From Peptoniphilaceae bacterium (GTDB lineage: Bacteria; Bacillota; Clostridia; Tissierellales; Peptoniphilaceae), in the NCBI GenBank assembly GCA_910589545.1, contig CAJUSY010000004.1, positions 34,501-98,500 on the forward strand: a DNA stretch of 64,000 nucleotides, written 5' to 3'. Made by a program: the position numbers and the translations under genes. The notes under the pieces were generated by a model. The model did no database searches and was not told the DNA's origin. It saw nothing but the letters and a program-made list of their open reading frames with translations. The stretch's first letter is position 1, and the number at the start of each line of letters is the position of its first letter. Positions 33,600 through 41,942 of this stretch are shown in pieces.

Positions 33600-35933
33600 A
33601 TGAAAAAAAATATAGAAAAAGTATTAGCATTAACTTTGATATCTTCAATGACATTTGCTAACCTTTCATTTGCAGAACAACAAGATTTAATCAAAAAATC
33701 TGAAACTGTTTATGTAACAGTAGAAGGCAATGAAATAAAAGACAAATCAGTTTCAGTATGGTTAAATTCAGATAAAAATATAAAAGCGAACGACAAATCT
33801 AATTTGAAAAACGTAAAGGACTTGAAAACTGACAAAAAAATCGAAGAAGAAAACGGATATTTGAAATTAGATGAAAACAAAAAAGACATCTACTACAAAG
33901 GTGAAACAGACAAGAAACTTCCAGTAGATGTATCTGTAAAATACTTCTTAGATGGAAAAGAAATGAAAGCTTCTGAATTGGAAGGTAAGTCTGGTCATTT
34001 GAAGATTGTAATCACTTCTAAAAATAACAGATACGAAAATAAAACAATTGACGGACAATCAAGAAATGTATATTCACCATATGTCGTTGTAGCAGCGATG
34101 ACATTTGACGATGAAAAAGTAGAAAACGTCACATCAGATGATATCAAAGTTGTAAAAGACGGAAAGAACGAAATAGTAACTACAGTTATGACACCAGGTA
34201 TGAAACAAAACTTAACAGGAATTGTAGAAGACAAAGAATTAGACAACTTCAAAGACGAAATTTCAATGGAAATGGATGTTAAAGATTACAAACCAGTAGA
34301 AATCTACTCTGTAATCACTAATGAATTCTTCCAAGAAAAGAAAAACATCGACTCACTAGACAAACTTCAAAACGGAGTCAAAGAATTACAAGATAACTCA
34401 CAAAAACTTGTAGATGCATCAGTTAAATTATCTGAAGGACAAGACCAACTTAACTCAGGAATTTCACAAATGCAAACAGGAGTTACAAAACTACACAATG
34501 GTTCACAAAAACTTGCATCATCAACACAACAAATGCAAGGTAAATTTTCAGGATTACAAGAAAAAGTAGGTCCAATCCAAGGATATGTGGCACAAATGAA
34601 CGACGGTAGCTTGAAATTATACAACGGAGTTTCAGACTACACAGCTGCTGTTGGAAAAATCAAAGAAAACACAGCTAAAATTAAAGAGGGCTCCGAGAAA
34701 TTAGCAAAAGGTGCGACTGATTTGGATAATGGAGTTGGAAAATTAAAAGATGCCACTTCACAATTAAGAGCCGGAACTGAAAACATGAAAGAAATGAATG
34801 CACAAAAAGACCAATTACTTGAAAAGTCAACACAATTATCAAACGGATTGAATGGTTTGGCAGGAAGTTACGGTCAATTAGCAGACACTGTTGAACAAAT
34901 TTCTGGAAAATCTCAACAACTAAAAGATTCAAGCGCACAATTTAACGAAAAACTACAACAAGTAGCAAATTTAGCAGGAAATGCTGAAGGAGGACAAAGC
35001 GCAGAAAAAATCGCACGTGGACTTGAAAGCTCTGCAGAAGGATTGAACAATGCAATTGAACAATTGCAAGCAAACAATGAAGAAGGACAATTAGACGACA
35101 CAATTGCATACCTTCAAGCACAAAAAAATGTAATGTACGTTCAAGCTGAATCAATCAGAAATGCTGGTTCACAAAACGCTGGTCAACAACAATTACAAGC
35201 TGCATTATCACAATTAGCTCAAAGTTCAAGTGCATTATCAAAAGGAAATGCTGACTTGTCAGATGCTCTTATGAGAACATCAGCTGCTATGAATCAATCC
35301 AAATCAAAACTTGTGGATTCTTCTAACCAATTATCCCAAGGATTGGGACAAATGGGTGGAGCATTAAATGGTGCTGAAGGATTGTCGACATTAAAGGATT
35401 CCATCGACAAATTAGACGATGCAACAGGTCAAATCAAAGGTGGATCACAAACATTAAAAGAAGGAACATTGCAAAATGAAAAAGCAATGGCAATGCTTTT
35501 GAATGGAATGAAAGAATTGGATAAGAATTCAAGTGCGTTAGTTGAAGGCTCATCAAAATTATCTGGTGGATTACAAGAATTCAACAAACAATCAGCTCTT
35601 TTATCTTCATTGTCACAAATAAACGACAAGGCAATCATTCCAATGACTAACGCCATCAACATGTTAAACGATGGACTTGGAAAGTTAGATTCATCAACTG
35701 GACAATTAAAATCAGGTAGCGATAAGCTTTCATCTGGACAAAAAGAATTCAGTTCCAAATTAAAAGAATACAAAGAAAAAGGAATTGATGAATTATCCAA
35801 CAAGACAAAAGATTTGAACAAATTCAAAGATATTATTGACGCCATGAGTGATTTGGCAGTTAAAGATTCTTCATTCACAGGAACAGATAGTAACTTTGAA
35901 ACAAAATCAAGAATTGTCGAAAAAATAAAATAG
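33600..35933 (+). CDS. Secreted heptad-repeat protein, partner of the MMPL exporter
   Basis: 777 residues. A signal peptide (LALTLISSMTFANLSFA) is followed by a beta-rich region to about residue 250, then a 480-residue helical part with the seven-residue Leu-x-x-Gly pattern (LNSGISQMQTGVTKL, LYNGVSDY, LAKGATDLDNGVGKL). This pattern is the YhgE/Pip-associated heptad repeat, usually found next to MMPL exporters. I see no C-terminal membrane helix, unlike YhgE proteins, so it may be released or held by the exporter. The ribosome site is AAAGGAGAA. It could form a periplasm-like tunnel extension. Confidence 0.82.
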   Translation: MKKNIEKVLALTLISSMTFANLSFAEQQDLIKKSETVYVTVEGNEIKDKSVSVWLNSDKNIKANDKSNLKNVKDLKTDKKIEEENGYLKLDENKKDIYYKGETDKKLPVDVSVKYFLDGKEMKASELEGKSGHLKIVITSKNNRYENKTIDGQSRNVYSPYVVVAAMTFDDEKVENVTSDDIKVVKDGKNEIVTTVMTPGMKQNLTGIVEDKELDNFKDEISMEMDVKDYKPVEIYSVITNEFFQEKKNIDSLDKLQNGVKELQDNSQKLVDASVKLSEGQDQLNSGISQMQTGVTKLHNGSQKLASSTQQMQGKFSGLQEKVGPIQGYVAQMNDGSLKLYNGVSDYTAAVGKIKENTAKIKEGSEKLAKGATDLDNGVGKLKDATSQLRAGTENMKEMNAQKDQLLEKSTQLSNGLNGLAGSYGQLADTVEQISGKSQQLKDSSAQFNEKLQQVANLAGNAEGGQSAEKIARGLESSAEGLNNAIEQLQANNEEGQLDDTIAYLQAQKNVMYVQAESIRNAGSQNAGQQQLQAALSQLAQSSSALSKGNADLSDALMRTSAAMNQSKSKLVDSSNQLSQGLGQMGGALNGAEGLSTLKDSIDKLDDATGQIKGGSQTLKEGTLQNEKAMAMLLNGMKELDKNSSALVEGSSKLSGGLQEFNKQSALLSSLSQINDKAIIPMTNAINMLNDGLGKLDSSTGQLKSGSDKLSSGQKEFSSKLKEYKEKGIDELSNKTKDLNKFKDIIDAMSDLAVKDSSFTGTDSNFETKSRIVEKIK

Positions 35934-35938
35934 TAATC

Positions 35939-35967
35939 TTTACAAAAACATTCTATTCTGATACAAT
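35939..35967 (+). promoter_or_regulatory. Promoter of the proS leader
   Basis: TTTACA (35939-35944) and TACAAT (35962-35967) are spaced by 17 bases. They begin just after the previous gene and upstream of the T-box. Confidence 0.6.
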
Positions 35968-35969
35968 CT

Positions 35970-36160
35970 AATGTATCGATGAAGAGAATACTAGTTCTAT
36001 ACGATTTTTCAGAGAGAAAGTGTAAGGTGGAAACTTTCATTTACGATAGAATGAACCTAACTCGGAGATTATGTCAAAATCATAGGGTTGTCACCTTATA
36101 ACTAACAAACTAGAAGTGGTATAGCGATCCTTCGTCTTCGTGACGGAGGATCTTTTTTTA
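35970..36160 (+). promoter_or_regulatory. T-box leader controlling proS (specifier CCU)
   Basis: The leader ends in a terminator GATCC..GGATC with seven T (36126-36158). Just before it, AGAAGTGGTATAGCGATCC (36112-36130) is a variant of the T-box sequence that pairs with uncharged tRNA ends and overlaps the terminator's 5' arm. Upstream, TTCTAT and ATAGAA form part of stem I, and GAACCTAA places a proline codon CCT (36056-36058) at the specifier position. Uncharged tRNA-Pro would stabilise the antiterminator and turn on proS. Confidence 0.82.
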
Positions 36161-36200
36161 GATACATATTAGATACAAAAAAGAAAGGAAAATTTACATT

Positions 36201-37931
36201 ATGAGAATGAATAAATTTTATATGCCAACTTTAAGAGAGGATCCACAAGATGCAGAAATAGCAAGTCACAAACTTTTATTGAGAGCTGGTATGATTAGAA
36301 AAACAGCGGCAGGATTGTACAGTTATTTGCCATTGGGTTATCGTGTTGTTAGAAAAGTTGAAAATATCGTTCGTGAAGAAATGGATAACTACAACTCACA
36401 AGAAATTCACATGCCTATAACTCAACCTCGTGAAATCTGGGAAGAATCGGGAAGATGGAAGACATTTGGACCAGAAATGTTCAAACTAAAAGACAGAAAT
36501 AATCGTGAATTCTGCCTTGGACCAACAGCAGAAGAATACTTTACAGATTTGGTAAAAGGAGAAATCAAAAGCTACAAGCAACTTCCACTTAATATCTACC
36601 AAATCCAAACAAAATACCGTGATGAAAAAAGACCAAGATTTGGAATAAACCGTTCAAGAGAGTTTTTGATGCAGGATGCTTACACATTTGATGTAGATGA
36701 AAAAGCTATGAATGACGCCTACATGAATATGTGGAGAGCCTATGAAGTTGTATTCAACAGACTTGGCTTGGAATACAAAATCGTTGCTGGAGATAGTGGT
36801 GCAATGGGCGGTAACAGTTCACACGAATTTATCGCATTAAGCGATGTAGGTGAAGGTGTAATTTGCTACAGCGATGAAAGTGATTTTGCAGCGACTGACG
36901 AAAAAGCTTATGTATATTACAAAGTTGACGATAAAAATGTAGAAAAACTTTCATCCGAAAAAGTCCTAACACCAAATTGCAAAACAATTGAAGAAGTGAG
37001 TGATTTCTTAAAAGTAGACCCCGCACATTGTTTGAAAGCAGTCGATTTGATGGTTGAAGGAAAACCTGTAATAGTATTCATTCCAGGAGATCGTGAACTT
37101 AACATGGCTAAATTAGTTGGATATTTGAAATGTGCAGAACACGAAATCGAAATGATGGAAGAAAAAGACATCCTAGCTTTGAATAGCTCACCAGGATTCA
37201 CAGGACCAGTAGGATTGGACTGTAGAATAATAGTAGATTCCAGAGTAACACAAATGAAGAATTTTGTTGTAGGAGCAAATGAAGAAAACTACCACATCAA
37301 AAACGTAAACTACGGAGATGATTTCGAAGGGGAAATCGTAGAAGATTTATTGATGGTACAAGATGGGGATATCGATCCTGAAACAAAATCTCCATTGAAA
37401 TTCAAAAGAGGAATCGAAGTTGGAAATATCTTCCAATTGGGACAAAAATATTCTAAGAGCATGAATGCAACATTCTTGGATGAAAATGGAAAAGAACAAT
37501 TCTTCTGGATGGGATCATACGGAATCGGCGTTACAAGAAGTGTCAGCGCAATTGTAGAACAAAACCACGACGACAAGGGAATGATTTGGCCATTGGTTGT
37601 AGCGCCTTATCATGTAATCATCACTATTGTTAACACAAAAGATGAACAACAATACAGCCTTGCAGAAAAACTTTACGAAAAGCTACTTCTTCAAGGAGTG
37701 GAAGTTCTGCTTGATGACAGAAAAGAAAGAGCGGGAGTTAAATTCAACGACCGTGACCTAATAGGAATTCCGCTAAGAATAACTGTAGGAAAGAAAGCGG
37801 CTGAGGACATAGTAGAATTTTCTGAAAGAAAAACACTTGAAAATGTAGAAATGTCATCAACAGAAGCTTACGAAAAAGTAATGGAAATCATCAACTCCAA
37901 CCTAAAATCAGTTGGTGGATTGTACAGATAA
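36201..37931 (+). CDS. proS: Prolyl-tRNA synthetase, bacterial type with editing domain
   Basis: 576 residues, the normal length for the bacterial form. Class II motif regions are visible: YLPLGYRVVRKVENIVREEM, TKYRDEKRPRFGINRSREFL (motif 2) and FFWMGSYGIGVTRSVSAIVE (motif 3). The roughly 180-residue insertion between motifs 2 and 3 is the editing domain that removes mischarged alanine. The C-terminal anticodon domain follows. It attaches proline to tRNA in the cytoplasm and is controlled by the T-box leader. Confidence 0.95.
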   Translation: MRMNKFYMPTLREDPQDAEIASHKLLLRAGMIRKTAAGLYSYLPLGYRVVRKVENIVREEMDNYNSQEIHMPITQPREIWEESGRWKTFGPEMFKLKDRNNREFCLGPTAEEYFTDLVKGEIKSYKQLPLNIYQIQTKYRDEKRPRFGINRSREFLMQDAYTFDVDEKAMNDAYMNMWRAYEVVFNRLGLEYKIVAGDSGAMGGNSSHEFIALSDVGEGVICYSDESDFAATDEKAYVYYKVDDKNVEKLSSEKVLTPNCKTIEEVSDFLKVDPAHCLKAVDLMVEGKPVIVFIPGDRELNMAKLVGYLKCAEHEIEMMEEKDILALNSSPGFTGPVGLDCRIIVDSRVTQMKNFVVGANEENYHIKNVNYGDDFEGEIVEDLLMVQDGDIDPETKSPLKFKRGIEVGNIFQLGQKYSKSMNATFLDENGKEQFFWMGSYGIGVTRSVSAIVEQNHDDKGMIWPLVVAPYHVIITIVNTKDEQQYSLAEKLYEKLLLQGVEVLLDDRKERAGVKFNDRDLIGIPLRITVGKKAAEDIVEFSERKTLENVEMSSTEAYEKVMEIINSNLKSVGGLYR

Positions 37932-37953
37932 TTTATTTTGATATTTAAAACGA

Positions 37954-37987
37954 AAACTACGGGTGGGCGTTGCTCGTAGTTTTTTTT
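37954..37987 (+). terminator. Terminator of proS
   Basis: AAACTACG / CGTAGTTT stem, eight base pairs, with a 13-base loop and eight T in total at the end. Confidence 0.8.
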
Positions 37988-37998
37988 ATTTTGGAAAA

Positions 37999-38062
37999 TG
38001 CAAAGTATACTTGACATAATATGCAAAGCATACTATACTAAAAATGCAAAGTGAACTTTGCA
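37999..38062 (+). promoter_or_regulatory. Promoter with three repeated operator sites of the XRE regulator
   Basis: TTGACA (38011-38016) and TATACT (38034-38039) are spaced 17 bases. TGCAAAGTATACT (37999), TGCAAAGCATACT (38022) and the palindrome TGCAAAGTGAACTTTGCA (38045-38062) repeat one recognition sequence before, within and after the promoter. This arrangement indicates autorepression by the HTH protein encoded next. Confidence 0.7.
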
Positions 38063-38073
38063 AAGGAGAAAAA

Positions 38074-38274
38074 ATGAAAAATATTATTTCCCAATTAAGA
38101 AAAGAAAACAAAATTACTCAGGAAGAATTGGCTAACGAAGTTGGAGTGACAAGACAAACTATCACATCGATAGAAAATGGAAAATACATCGCATCACTCC
38201 CACTTGCATTCAAAATAGCCAAATTTTTCGAAATGAAAATCGAAGACGTATTTACAATGGAGGAGGACGATTAA
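38074..38274 (+). CDS. XRE-family HTH regulator, short form
   Basis: 66 residues, essentially one helix-turn-helix domain: ISQLRKENKITQEELANEVG followed by VTRQTITSIENGKYIASLPL. I chose ATG 38074, preceded by AAAGGAGA; the ATG at 38044 falls inside the third operator repeat and has no ribosome site. This compact family (YgzD/YvaO-like size) often pairs with a membrane protein of the same operon, as here; the next gene starts at the base after the stop. Confidence 0.85.
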   Translation: MKNIISQLRKENKITQEELANEVGVTRQTITSIENGKYIASLPLAFKIAKFFEMKIEDVFTMEEDD

Positions 38275-38724
38275 ATGAAAAACTTACAAAACTACAGAAA
38301 AGAAATAGCGCGTAGAATATCTTTGCTAGTAGTGTTTTGCGTCACAGCTCTTATAGCTATCATACTAGGAGCGGTCTTTTTGAAAGACATATCGCCATCT
38401 TCAGCAGATACAACAGATTATGTTCTGGGATTTTTCACAGGAATAGAACTAGTTTGCTTATTTTATATGGGATGTTTGATAAGAGCATACAGAGATGAAA
38501 AATACCTAAAAGAAATGTACACAAAAGAAACAGACGAACGTGAAATATTAATAAGAATGAAATCCGGAAAAGCCATCGTACCAATACTGTCATTTGTCAT
38601 AGCGGTAATCGCTTGTGTTATGTCCTATGTAAACTATGAAGTATTTATCGCACTTACAGCAGTAGCCATTGCACAAATAATAATAACTGTGATACTCAAA
38701 ATATATTGGAGCAAGAAATTGTAG
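38275..38724 (+). CDS. Small integral membrane protein, partner of the XRE regulator
   Basis: 149 residues with four predicted membrane helices (about 15-35, 50-70, 100-117, 123-143). A conserved-looking charged loop KEMYTKETDEREILIRMKSG lies between the second and third helices; similar DEREI/RxK loops occur in small membrane proteins encoded next to short XRE regulators. It immediately follows the regulator with no gap and has GGAGGAGG before the ATG. Function unknown. Confidence 0.7.
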   Translation: MKNLQNYRKEIARRISLLVVFCVTALIAIILGAVFLKDISPSSADTTDYVLGFFTGIELVCLFYMGCLIRAYRDEKYLKEMYTKETDEREILIRMKSGKAIVPILSFVIAVIACVMSYVNYEVFIALTAVAIAQIIITVILKIYWSKKL

Positions 38725-38815
38725 TAATAAAATTTTTTATCTCGCCACATTTAAATTATCTACGCCAAATCGATAAAAATGGCGAGATTAATGAAAGAAA
38801 ATCAAAAAAGCTGTG

Positions 38816-38844
38816 AGATAAGATTTGTATATCTTATCTTTTTA
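38816..38844. terminator. Terminator between converging genes
   Basis: AGATAAGAT / ATCTTATCT, nine base pairs with a six-base loop, followed by TTTTTA. It ends the XRE operon and may also act on the minus strand. Confidence 0.7.
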
Positions 38845-38888
38845 TAATACTTACAATTTTTAGTTATCTTTTCCGTAATTTGTGTTAA

Positions 38889-39170
38889 CTAAAATTTTTC
38901 TTCCTTAAGCAGTGAATTTTCTTCTTTTAAAGTTTTAATTTCGTCTTCCAATTCAGAAATTTTGCTTTCATACTCTTGTACGCGCTTAAAGAAAGGTTTT
39001 TTGTCAGCAGCTATACTTTTTAAAAGTTTGAGTCCTTCCTCGTTTGGTTGCGAGCTACCATTAAACTTGCCTACCATTTCTTCTGGTGATAAGTTTTTTA
39101 TGTAATTTTTGATTGTAGGTTCTGAAACTCCTACTATTTCAGCTGACTCTCCTTGTGTAAAGTAGGCCAT
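38889..39170 (-). CDS. Small HTH protein with coiled-coil tail
   Basis: 93 residues. The N-terminal part YFTQGESAEIVGVSEPTIKN looks like a MerR or KfrA type helix-turn-helix; the last 35 residues (YESKISELEDEIKTLKEENS) form a leucine-zipper-like coiled coil. Similar small proteins bind DNA on plasmids and mobile elements. It is transcribed away from a very AT-rich palindromic region. It may be a remnant of an element or a stand-alone regulator. Confidence 0.6.
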   Translation of the reverse strand: MAYFTQGESAEIVGVSEPTIKNYIKNLSPEEMVGKFNGSSQPNEEGLKLLKSIAADKKPFFKRVQEYESKISELEDEIKTLKEENSLLKEEKF

Positions 39171-39287
39171 TTTTCCTCTTATATTAAAGGTGAATATATA
39201 TAAGATAAGAATATGTTATATATAATTTTTTCTCTTAAAATGTTCAATGTAACCTTATGCTTTTATTAAACCTAAGTTATATATATA

Positions 39288-39319
39288 CTCAATTAATAGT
39301 GTATATTTCTTTAATTGAG
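39288..39319. repeat. Inverted repeat in the AT-rich region
   Basis: CTCAATTAA and TTAATTGAG form a perfect nine-base inverted repeat with a 14-base centre. The surrounding 39171-39441 holds several TATATA runs and no gene. It may be a binding site for the small HTH protein. Confidence 0.4.
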
Positions 39320-39441
39320 CGTTTAAAAGTCACAATAATTCTAATACAAGATATATTATTTACTTTTAAATGTTTACTATAATTCTATTAGGGTAACATA
39401 CGTAATAGAAAGACAGCTACAATATATGAATTGGAGGTGAT

Positions 39442-39681
39442 ATGAACTTTAATAAAATGTCTAAAAAAGCTATATTAGTGGGTACATTGAGTGCGATTGC
39501 TTTACAATTGAGGGGGTGTTTCACAATGAGCGGTCATGATATAAGATTGTTTTTAACGGTTATATTTATTTTTATAGCAGCCTTTAGTGATAATATATTC
39601 ACAAAAGAAAGTTACAAAAAATATAAGTACGTTTTTGCTTTCTTAGGTGTGATTTTAGCTATAAGTTTACTTATAGTGTAA
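39442..39681 (+). CDS. Small hydrophobic protein
   Basis: 79 residues with two predicted membrane helices (about 33-48 and 61-79) and a Lys-rich loop between. A strong ribosome site GGAGGTGAT precedes the ATG. The first 25 residues are partly hydrophobic and contain one cysteine. Nothing in it identifies a family. It lies directly before a truncated insertion element. Confidence 0.5.
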   Translation: MNFNKMSKKAILVGTLSAIALQLRGCFTMSGHDIRLFLTVIFIFIAAFSDNIFTKESYKKYKYVFAFLGVILAISLLIV

Positions 39682-39713
39682 TTACTCAATAGATATCAGT
39701 TCAGACTGTAGAC

Positions 39714-39749
39714 AAAGTAGATGAAAAATACAAGTTCATCTACTTTTTC
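39714..39749 (+). terminator. Perfect 12-base hairpin at the left of the IS remnant
   Basis: AAAGTAGATGAA / TTCATCTACTTT with a nine-base loop and five T in total. Insertion elements often have such a hairpin near their end to block transcription entering the transposase gene. TGTAGAC just before it may belong to the left end. Confidence 0.7.
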
Positions 39750-39812
39750 TATGCGAAAAACGCTTAAATCAAGCCATCTTTGGGTATAAATATACTAAAG
39801 ATGGAGGAAGTT

Positions 39813-40478
39813 ATGCTACATAAGAATGAAAAAATTAGTACTGAGCAAGTTCAAATGGTATCAATAGAGCAACTAGTCCCAAAAGACCACATATTAAGAA
39901 AAATAGATAAATATATAAACTTTAACTTCATATACGACCTAGTAGAAGATAAATACTCACAAACAACGGGCAGACCAAGTATCGACCCAGTAGTATTAAT
40001 AAAACTTGTAATCCTACAATACTTCTTCAACATAAATAGTATGAGACAAACAATAAGAGAAGTAGAAGTAAACATAGCCTATCGTTGGTTCTTAGGCCTA
40101 GACTTCTACGATAAAATCCCACACTTCTCAACCTTTGAGAAAAACTATGAAAGAAGATTTAAAAATACAGACATATTCAATCAAATATTCGAAAATATTC
40201 TAGACCAAGCAATGTCCTATGGATTTGTAGACACAAAAATACAATTTATAGACTCAACCCATGTAAAAGCCCACGCCAACAGACATAAAAACCAAAAAGT
40301 AAAAATAAAGAAAAAAGAAAAATCATATCAAAGAAAACTAGAAAAAGAAGTAAATGAAGATAGAAATAACAATGGCAAAGATGACTTTGATTACCCAGAA
40401 GGTGAGATACTAGAAGAAAAAGAAATCACCCAATCAACAACAGATCCAGAAAGTGGATTATTCCATGACATCTGCTGA
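39813..40478 (+). mobile_element. IS1182-family transposase, 3' half deleted
   Basis: The frame from ATG 39813 (GGAGGA upstream) encodes about 217 residues of an IS1182-type transposase: QMVSIEQLVPKDHILRKIDK, GRPSIDPVVLIKLVILQYFF, the first catalytic Asp in QFIDSTHVKAHANR, and a Lys-rich linker. Related enzymes have about 450-550 residues and two further catalytic residues. The match ends after DPESGLFH and the frame closes three codons later. The protein cannot be active. Confidence 0.82.
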
Positions 40479-40653
40479 GAGAATTATGAAGATTTTCGAA
40501 AAAACTCTGAAATCAATGTCAAAGTCTGATATTGTTATGCTTTGTCCAGATATTTCTCAAAGAACTATTGAAAGAGCCTTGAAAGAATTAAAAGACACAC
40601 AATTAATTAAACAAATAGGTAGTGGAAGAGCAACTAAATATATTAAAGAGTGA
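40465..40653 (+). pseudogene. C-terminal winged-helix fragment, Fic-like protein tail
   Basis: From 40465 a frame of 62 residues reads TSAERIMKIFEKTLKSMSKS and then MLCPDISQRTIERALKELKD, a winged-helix domain like the C-terminal DNA-binding part of Fic proteins. It begins exactly where the transposase homology stops, with no ribosome site, so a deletion removed the 3' half of the element and the 5' part of this gene. The family is inferred from the pattern only. Confidence 0.55.
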
Positions 40654-40666
40654 TAAAAGCAATTCA

Positions 40667-40702
40667 AAAAAGCTGTGAGAAAACTCACAGCTTTTGTTTT
40701 TT
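40667..40702. terminator. Bidirectional terminator before arsM
   Basis: AAAAGCTGTGAG / CTCACAGCTTTT, 12 base pairs with a four-base loop, then TTTTTT. It also ends the minus-strand arsM gene. Confidence 0.85.
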
Positions 40703-41759
40703 AGCAGCAGCAAGAACCGCTGTTACCATCACAATCACATTCACTTCCTGGGCCATCGCAGCCATTGAATAAACCAAAGTGATTTGTTCTATCTCCAACG
40801 ACATCGAAGTATTTTTTAAATCTTGTTTCTTCAATCATTGCGCAGCTGTTTCCACAAACCGCTGTTGGCAAATCTTTGTAGAATCTGCGATTTTCGTCTA
40901 GGTCGAAGTAGTGTTCGCTACCTAAAATACCTCCTCGATAAGTTACGAATTGTCCGTATTGTTCACATCTATCTTCGATAATCCCCGGTAATTTCACAGC
41001 TCTTACAGTTCTTGATGTGAAGTTCACGTTGCCGATCAATTCTTCGATTTTTCTGTTTTCAATTGGCGCCTTAGTGATTTTAGTGTATCTGAAATCTTCC
41101 CAGCCGATTTTGTGCAACAATCTTCTGAAATCTTCTACATACATTGCACCAGCTAAACATTCACCACGTAATACAGGGTTTTGGTAAATTTCATCTGAAA
41201 CCCTTCTGTCAGCGAAAATGTCTGAGAAGTACAATTCTCCACCTTTTTTCAAAACTCTCCACACTTCTTTGAAAACTTCTTCCTTGAATGGAGAAAGGTT
41301 GATAACACAGTTACTGATTACAACATCTACAGATTCATCTTCAATACCCAATGATTTCAAATCTTCGATGTAGCCTTTCTTAAATTCTACGTTTGATTTC
41401 TTGTAACCGAATTTTTCAGCCATTTGGGCTTGATATTTCCTAGCAAAATCCAATTGGTCGTCTGTCATGTCGACACCGATCACTTTTCCGTTTTCGCCGA
41501 CTAATTTGGAAGCTACATACACATCAACACCTGTTCCGCATCCCAAATCCAAAATAGTACATCCTTCAAGTGCTGAAGGAATTGGAGAACCACAACCGTA
41601 AAATCTCTTCAAAAGTTCTGGGTGAACCATTCCTCTGACCTTTTTGATGTGAAGTGGCATGCTATCTGAACAACTACAGATTTGAGTTCGCATCTTTCCT
41701 TCTTTTTCTGTTGTGATGTTGCTGTAATATTCTGAAACTTGTTTTCTAATATCTTCCAT
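40701..41759 (-). CDS. arsM: Arsenite S-adenosylmethionine methyltransferase
   Basis: 352 residues. The AdoMet-binding core is TILDLGCGTGVDVYVASKLV with the acidic VIGVDMTDDQL loop. Arsenic-binding cysteines are in the expected places: CSCSDSM near residue 28, the YGCGSP segment, ECLAGA near residue 206 and GNSCAM further on. The tail is rich in cysteine (CDGPGSECDCDGNSGSCCC), as in some ArsM enzymes. It methylates arsenite in the cytoplasm. There is no ars regulator or pump next to it. AGGAGG precedes the ATG. Confidence 0.88.
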   Translation of the reverse strand: MEDIRKQVSEYYSNITTEKEGKMRTQICSCSDSMPLHIKKVRGMVHPELLKRFYGCGSPIPSALEGCTILDLGCGTGVDVYVASKLVGENGKVIGVDMTDDQLDFARKYQAQMAEKFGYKKSNVEFKKGYIEDLKSLGIEDESVDVVISNCVINLSPFKEEVFKEVWRVLKKGGELYFSDIFADRRVSDEIYQNPVLRGECLAGAMYVEDFRRLLHKIGWEDFRYTKITKAPIENRKIEELIGNVNFTSRTVRAVKLPGIIEDRCEQYGQFVTYRGGILGSEHYFDLDENRRFYKDLPTAVCGNSCAMIEETRFKKYFDVVGDRTNHFGLFNGCDGPGSECDCDGNSGSCCC

Positions 41760-41942
41760 AGATACCTCCTATTGTTATTATGAAAATTAAATGGATATGC
41801 AAAACATATCGATAACTATCTATCAACTTAATTATAAACCAGTATTACTGATTAGTCAAACAAAGTCTATACGTTTGAATGATAAAATTAATTGCTATTT
41901 TATGGAGTTAAATGTGATATTATATAAAAAAGGAAGTGCAAT

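Noticed and set aside
34367..35154. Several minus-strand frames inside the heptad-repeat gene
   Set aside because: Repetitive coding sequence produces long antisense frames; no ribosome sites or independent conservation signs.
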